Source: Clostridia bacterium (lineage in GTDB: Bacteria; Bacillota; Clostridia; Oscillospirales; Acutalibacteraceae). From it: DNA of 9,653 nucleotides. This document shows, piece after piece, positions 7,631-9,653 of this stretch. The translations under genes were made by a program, and so were the position numbers. Each line of letters opens with the position of its first letter. Positions within the stretch are counted from its first letter, which is position 1. Where the stretch lies: contig CAAFIS010000075.1 of assembly GCA_900763035.1 (NCBI GenBank), forward strand, positions 1 to 9,653, given 5' to 3'. The notes beneath the pieces are model-generated. The model was not told the origin of the DNA. It ran no database searches and worked only from the letters and a program-made list of their open reading frames with translations.

Positions 7631-7653
7631 TTTTCCCGTTTTTTCGTGTTTTT
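7631..7653 (-). promoter_or_regulatory. Phased A-tracts / UP-element-like sequence upstream of the recJ promoter
   Basis: On the minus strand, tracts of five, six and four A residues (7653-7649, 7644-7639, 7634-7631) lie immediately upstream of the -35 box. Their centres are about 9 to 9.5 bp apart, close to a helical turn. Such A-tracts can bend DNA and contact the RNA polymerase alpha C-terminal domain at about -40 to -60. The arrangement is seen directly and the role is inferred. Confidence 0.45.
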
Positions 7654-7654
7654 C

Positions 7655-7678
7655 GGTGATAATCGAACGATTATCACC
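7655..7678. repeat. Perfect 24-bp inverted repeat, candidate operator
   Basis: Arms GGTGATAATCG (7655-7665) and CGATTATCACC (7668-7678) are perfectly complementary around a 2-nt centre (AA). No T-run follows on either strand (A-rich on the minus side, CGCAGAATG on the plus side), so it does not look like a terminator. It is centred about 75 bp upstream of the predicted recJ transcription start and between the vsr terminator and the recJ promoter, which suits a binding site for a dimeric regulator. No regulator is identified. Confidence 0.6.
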
Positions 7679-7688
7679 CGCAGAATGC

Positions 7689-7732
7689 AAAAACGGCGAT
7701 CATCATCGGCATGACCGCCGAAGGTGATCGCC
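7689..7732 (-). terminator. Rho-independent terminator after vsr
   Basis: On the minus strand a two-part hairpin: outer stem GGCGATCA (7732-7725) with TGATCGCC (7702-7695), a symmetric 4-nt internal loop, and inner stem CGGC/GCCG around GGTCAT. It is followed by GTTTTTG (down to 7689). It begins 10 nt past the vsr stop and separates that unit from the recJ promoter. Confidence 0.75.
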
Positions 7733-7742
7733 CGCAGATCGT

Positions 7743-8219
7743 TCATCCCTGTTCGCTGTCCTCGGCCTGGACGGCCTCGTCCGCCCCGCCGATACTGCGC
7801 TGCACCGCCAGCTCCTCGATCGCCGCCGCGCGCCCGTCAGGGTCGCGCAGCACGTCTTTTTCCCAAAAATGCACCGGCAGCCAGCCCGCCTGCCGCAGCA
7901 GCAGGTCGTTTTTCCGGTCGCGCGCGATGTTCTCGTCGATCTTCTGCGTCCAGTATTCGCGGTTGCGCCGCAGCCGCGCCACCCGCTCGTCCCGGTCCTT
8001 GCCGTGCCAGAACTCGCCGTCGACGAACACCGCGATCCGGTATCGCAGCACCGCGATGTCCGGCGAGCCGGGCAGCCGCCGGTCATTTTTGCGGTAGCGC
8101 AGACCGCGCCGCCACAGCGCGTGCGCCAGCAGCGTTTCCGCGCGTCCGCCCTTCAGGGCGACGTGCGCCATGCGCGCCCGTGTTTCCGGCGTCGTGTCGT
8201 AGCTTTTCGGATGCTTCAT
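7743..8219 (-). CDS. vsr: Vsr-type DNA mismatch endonuclease (very short patch repair)
   Basis: A 158-residue protein of the Vsr family, which nicks DNA 5' of the T in T:G mismatches arising from deamination of 5-methylcytosine. Conserved blocks: TRARMAHVALKGGRAETLLAHALWRRGLRYR (13-43, the N-terminal basic helix and Glu28), LPGSPDIAV (49-57) with the expected catalytic Asp54, FVDGEFWHGK (65-74) with His72, the REYW(T)QKI(D)EN(I)ARD(R) helix (87-102), and GWLPVHFWEKDVL (112-124). The segment after FWH lacks the His/Cys-rich run present in the E. coli enzyme, so the structural zinc site may be absent. No cytosine methylase lies in the window, although vsr often sits beside dcm. The start is 16 nt after the SDR stop with only a G-rich ribosome site. 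The C-terminal 20 residues are acidic and unconserved. The family is confident; activity on T:G mismatches is inferred. Confidence 0.88.
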   Translation of the reverse strand: MKHPKSYDTTPETRARMAHVALKGGRAETLLAHALWRRGLRYRKNDRRLPGSPDIAVLRYRIAVFVDGEFWHGKDRDERVARLRRNREYWTQKIDENIARDRKNDLLLRQAGWLPVHFWEKDVLRDPDGRAAAIEELAVQRSIGGADEAVQAEDSEQG

Positions 8220-8235
8220 CCGCGCACGCCCCCGT

Positions 8236-9039
8236 TCACCGCAGCACCTGCCGGATGATCCACAGCTGCAGCCGCGGCGGCAGGACGTTCAGCAGCAGCA
8301 AAAGCGGGTTGCGGTTGATCCGATAGGCAAACCCCGGCCGCCGCTTTTGCAGGATGCGCAGCATCTTCTCCGCCACCCGCTCCGGCGGGACGCTGCGCGC
8401 CTCCACCCGGTCGACGATGCGCTTGAACCGCGCCGCATTGCAGCGGTACAGCTGTGTATCGCTGCAAAAGCGGTCAAGTGCCGCCGTCGAGGCCGGCAGC
8501 ATCGCCGTGCGCACCGCGCCCGCGCGCAGCACGGACACCCGGATCCCCAGCAGCTGCACCTCCATCGCCAGCGAAAAGGCATAGTCGTCCAGCGCCGCCT
8601 TCGCCACGGCATAGATGCCGGTGAAGGGCAGCGGATGCAGCACGGCCAGCTCGCTCGTCGTCAGCACGATCCGGCTACCCGCTGTCAACAGCGGCAAAAA
8701 CACCTTGTTGACCGTCATCGCCCCGAACAGATCCACCGCGAACACGCGCTGCAGCGCCTGCGTGTCCATCTCGATGAACGAGTGCAGAGCATACATCCCC
8801 GCAAAATGCACCACGGCAAACAGCTGCGGCGTCACCTCGCGCACCTGCCGGGCAGCCGCAAGCAGGCTCTGCTCGTCGGTGATGTCCGCCGTGACCGGGA
8901 TCGCACCGGCCGGCAGCTCGCCGCGCCCGACCGTCTCGGCGCGGTCGAGCGCGAACACGCCGTACCCGCGTGAAAGCAGCAGGCGCACCGTCGCCAACCC
9001 CATGCCGCCGCACGCGCCGGTCACCAGTACATAGCGCAT
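8236..9039 (-). CDS. Short-chain dehydrogenase/reductase (SDR) family oxidoreductase
   Basis: A 267-residue classical-type SDR with an N-terminal Rossmann fold for NAD(P)H. MRYVLVTGACGGMG (1-14) carries the TGxxxGxG dinucleotide loop, Asp32 in ALDR ends strand 2 and suggests NAD(H) preference, and TADI (50-53) matches the conserved adenine-contacting Asp. The catalytic Ser129 (LTTSELAV) and Tyr143/Lys147 (YAVAK) are in place. Two positions are unusual: the NNAG motif reads HFAG (78-81), and the Asn of the catalytic tetrad appears as Asp103 in AVDLFG. The C-terminal LLLLLNVLPPRLQLWIIRQVLR is hydrophobic and may be membrane-associated. The ATG at 9039 is chosen because it begins the first Rossmann strand. 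An ATG 13 codons upstream overlaps the previous gene and has no ribosome site. The substrate is unknown. Confidence 0.9.
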   Translation of the reverse strand: MRYVLVTGACGGMGLATVRLLLSRGYGVFALDRAETVGRGELPAGAIPVTADITDEQSLLAAARQVREVTPQLFAVVHFAGMYALHSFIEMDTQALQRVFAVDLFGAMTVNKVFLPLLTAGSRIVLTTSELAVLHPLPFTGIYAVAKAALDDYAFSLAMEVQLLGIRVSVLRAGAVRTAMLPASTAALDRFCSDTQLYRCNAARFKRIVDRVEARSVPPERVAEKMLRILQKRRPGFAYRINRNPLLLLLNVLPPRLQLWIIRQVLR

Positions 9040-9067
9040 TCTCCCCACGTCCCTCTCGCGCCGCGCG

Positions 9068-9653
9068 TCAGCCCGCATCGGAAGTGCCGGGCTGCACGGT
9101 CTTTCGGTCGGTCACCGCCGCGCGCAGCAGGGCCAGCACCTGCTGCTGCCTCTCGGTGCTCTTTTCGGCCGTGCCGCTCGCGCGCCGCACGCCGAAAAGC
9201 AGCTCCTTCGGGAAGGTCGACAGCAGCACGTCCCCCGTCACCCGCGGGTCGTCCTTCCAGTTCCACATCGTGCCGTTCTCGGCCAGCGCGTCGCTCGGCA
9301 CGTCCAGCTTTTCCATGAAGCCGCCCTCCAGCTCCTTGACCGCGTCCGTCCCGATGAACTGCTCGTAATATTTCGGCTCGAAGGCGAACATCATCACGTC
9401 CCCGGCCATCAGGTGCACCTGCAGCGTCTGCGCGCCGGTATAGGCCACCGCCCGGTCGCTCGCGCCCAAAAAGCAGTTGATGATCTGCACCTCGACCTTG
9501 CCGTCGCCGTCGACATCCTCGCCGTACTGCGCAAGGAAAGTCTCCATCGCGCTCAGCTGCTGCTCGCCGTAAGCGTTCTCGGTCACCAGCAGCATCGTGT
9601 AGTCGGGCGGATCCTTCTGCACCATCTGCACGATCAGCACGATCAACACCACC
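9068..9653 (-). CDS. Membrane-anchored extracytoplasmic protein of unknown function, N-terminus missing
   Basis: An open frame runs from the right edge to a TGA at 9068, giving about 195 visible residues with the N-terminus outside the window. It enters on a hydrophobic stretch (VVLIVLIVQMVQK), probably the end of a membrane anchor or signal anchor. This is followed by a soluble domain with YTMLLVTENAYGEQQLSAMETFL, a DVDGDG calcium-loop-like motif at about residues 46-51 of the visible part (DxDxDGxxxV, as in EF-hand and dockerin loops), then VQIINCFLGASD and TLQVHLMAGDVMMFAFEPKYYEQFI. The last segment reads like the ligand-facing strands of extracellular solute-binding proteins, but I do not recognise a named family. 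The C-terminus is short and polar. It ends 28 nt before the SDR start and probably heads or belongs to that unit. Function is unassigned. Confidence 0.75.
   Translation of the reverse strand, partial: VVLIVLIVQMVQKDPPDYTMLLVTENAYGEQQLSAMETFLAQYGEDVDGDGKVEVQIINCFLGASDRAVAYTGAQTLQVHLMAGDVMMFAFEPKYYEQFIGTDAVKELEGGFMEKLDVPSDALAENGTMWNWKDDPRVTGDVLLSTFPKELLFGVRRASGTAEKSTERQQQVLALLRAAVTDRKTVQPGTSDAG

Noticed and set aside
7655..7678. The 24-bp inverted repeat as a second terminator for vsr
   Set aside because: It is followed by A-rich sequence in the vsr direction, with no U-tract, and a better hairpin with GTTTTTG lies nearer the vsr stop.
9040..9078. Longer SDR start at 9078
   Set aside because: It would add 13 charged residues before the first Rossmann strand, overlap the preceding gene, and lacks a ribosome site. 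The ATG at 9039 begins directly at the conserved strand.

Overview
The window is a GC-rich (roughly 60-65 percent by eye), gene-dense chromosomal segment. It most likely comes from a high-GC member of the Clostridia, such as the Oscillospiraceae/Ruminococcaceae. The basis is the recJ-rel-dtd order, the paired UPF0237 (ACT) and UPF0210 genes, a DUF378 protein and strong AGGAGG-type ribosome binding sites. This placement is inferred from gene content and style, not from a marker gene. All genes but one are on the minus strand.

Layout from right to left, the direction of most transcription. (1) 9653-7743: a membrane-anchored protein of unknown function cut by the window edge, a short-chain dehydrogenase/reductase (SDR), and a stand-alone Vsr-type endonuclease, closed by a rho-independent terminator at 7689-7732. 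(2) 7742-7561: a control region with a perfect 24-bp inverted repeat, three A-tracts spaced about one helical turn apart, and a good sigma-A-like extended -10 promoter. (3) 7560-2700: recJ, rel and dtd, tightly packed. RecJ and Rel overlap by 20 nt and Rel and Dtd are 15 nt apart, so this is almost certainly one operon. (4) 2420-2632, plus strand: a single 70-residue DUF378 membrane protein ending in a very strong hairpin at 2657-2692, which it shares in convergent fashion with dtd. (5) 2256-1: an ACT-domain protein (UPF0237), a UPF0210/DUF711 PFL-like protein, a GNAT acetyltransferase, and the first codons of one more gene running off the left edge.

Functionally, region 3 links single-strand DNA processing (RecJ), (p)ppGpp metabolism (bifunctional Rel) and translation quality control (Dtd). 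Region 5 is the conserved ACT plus PFL-like pair, whose biological role is not established, with an acetyltransferase behind it. Region 1 combines unrelated activities.

I see no mobile element, CRISPR array, tRNA, rRNA or clear defence system. The window looks mainly like core chromosome. The items most worth a second look are the recJ control region, the Vsr homologue without an adjacent methylase, the SDR with non-canonical active-site neighbours, and the unknown anchored protein at the right edge. No gap between genes exceeds 200 bases.
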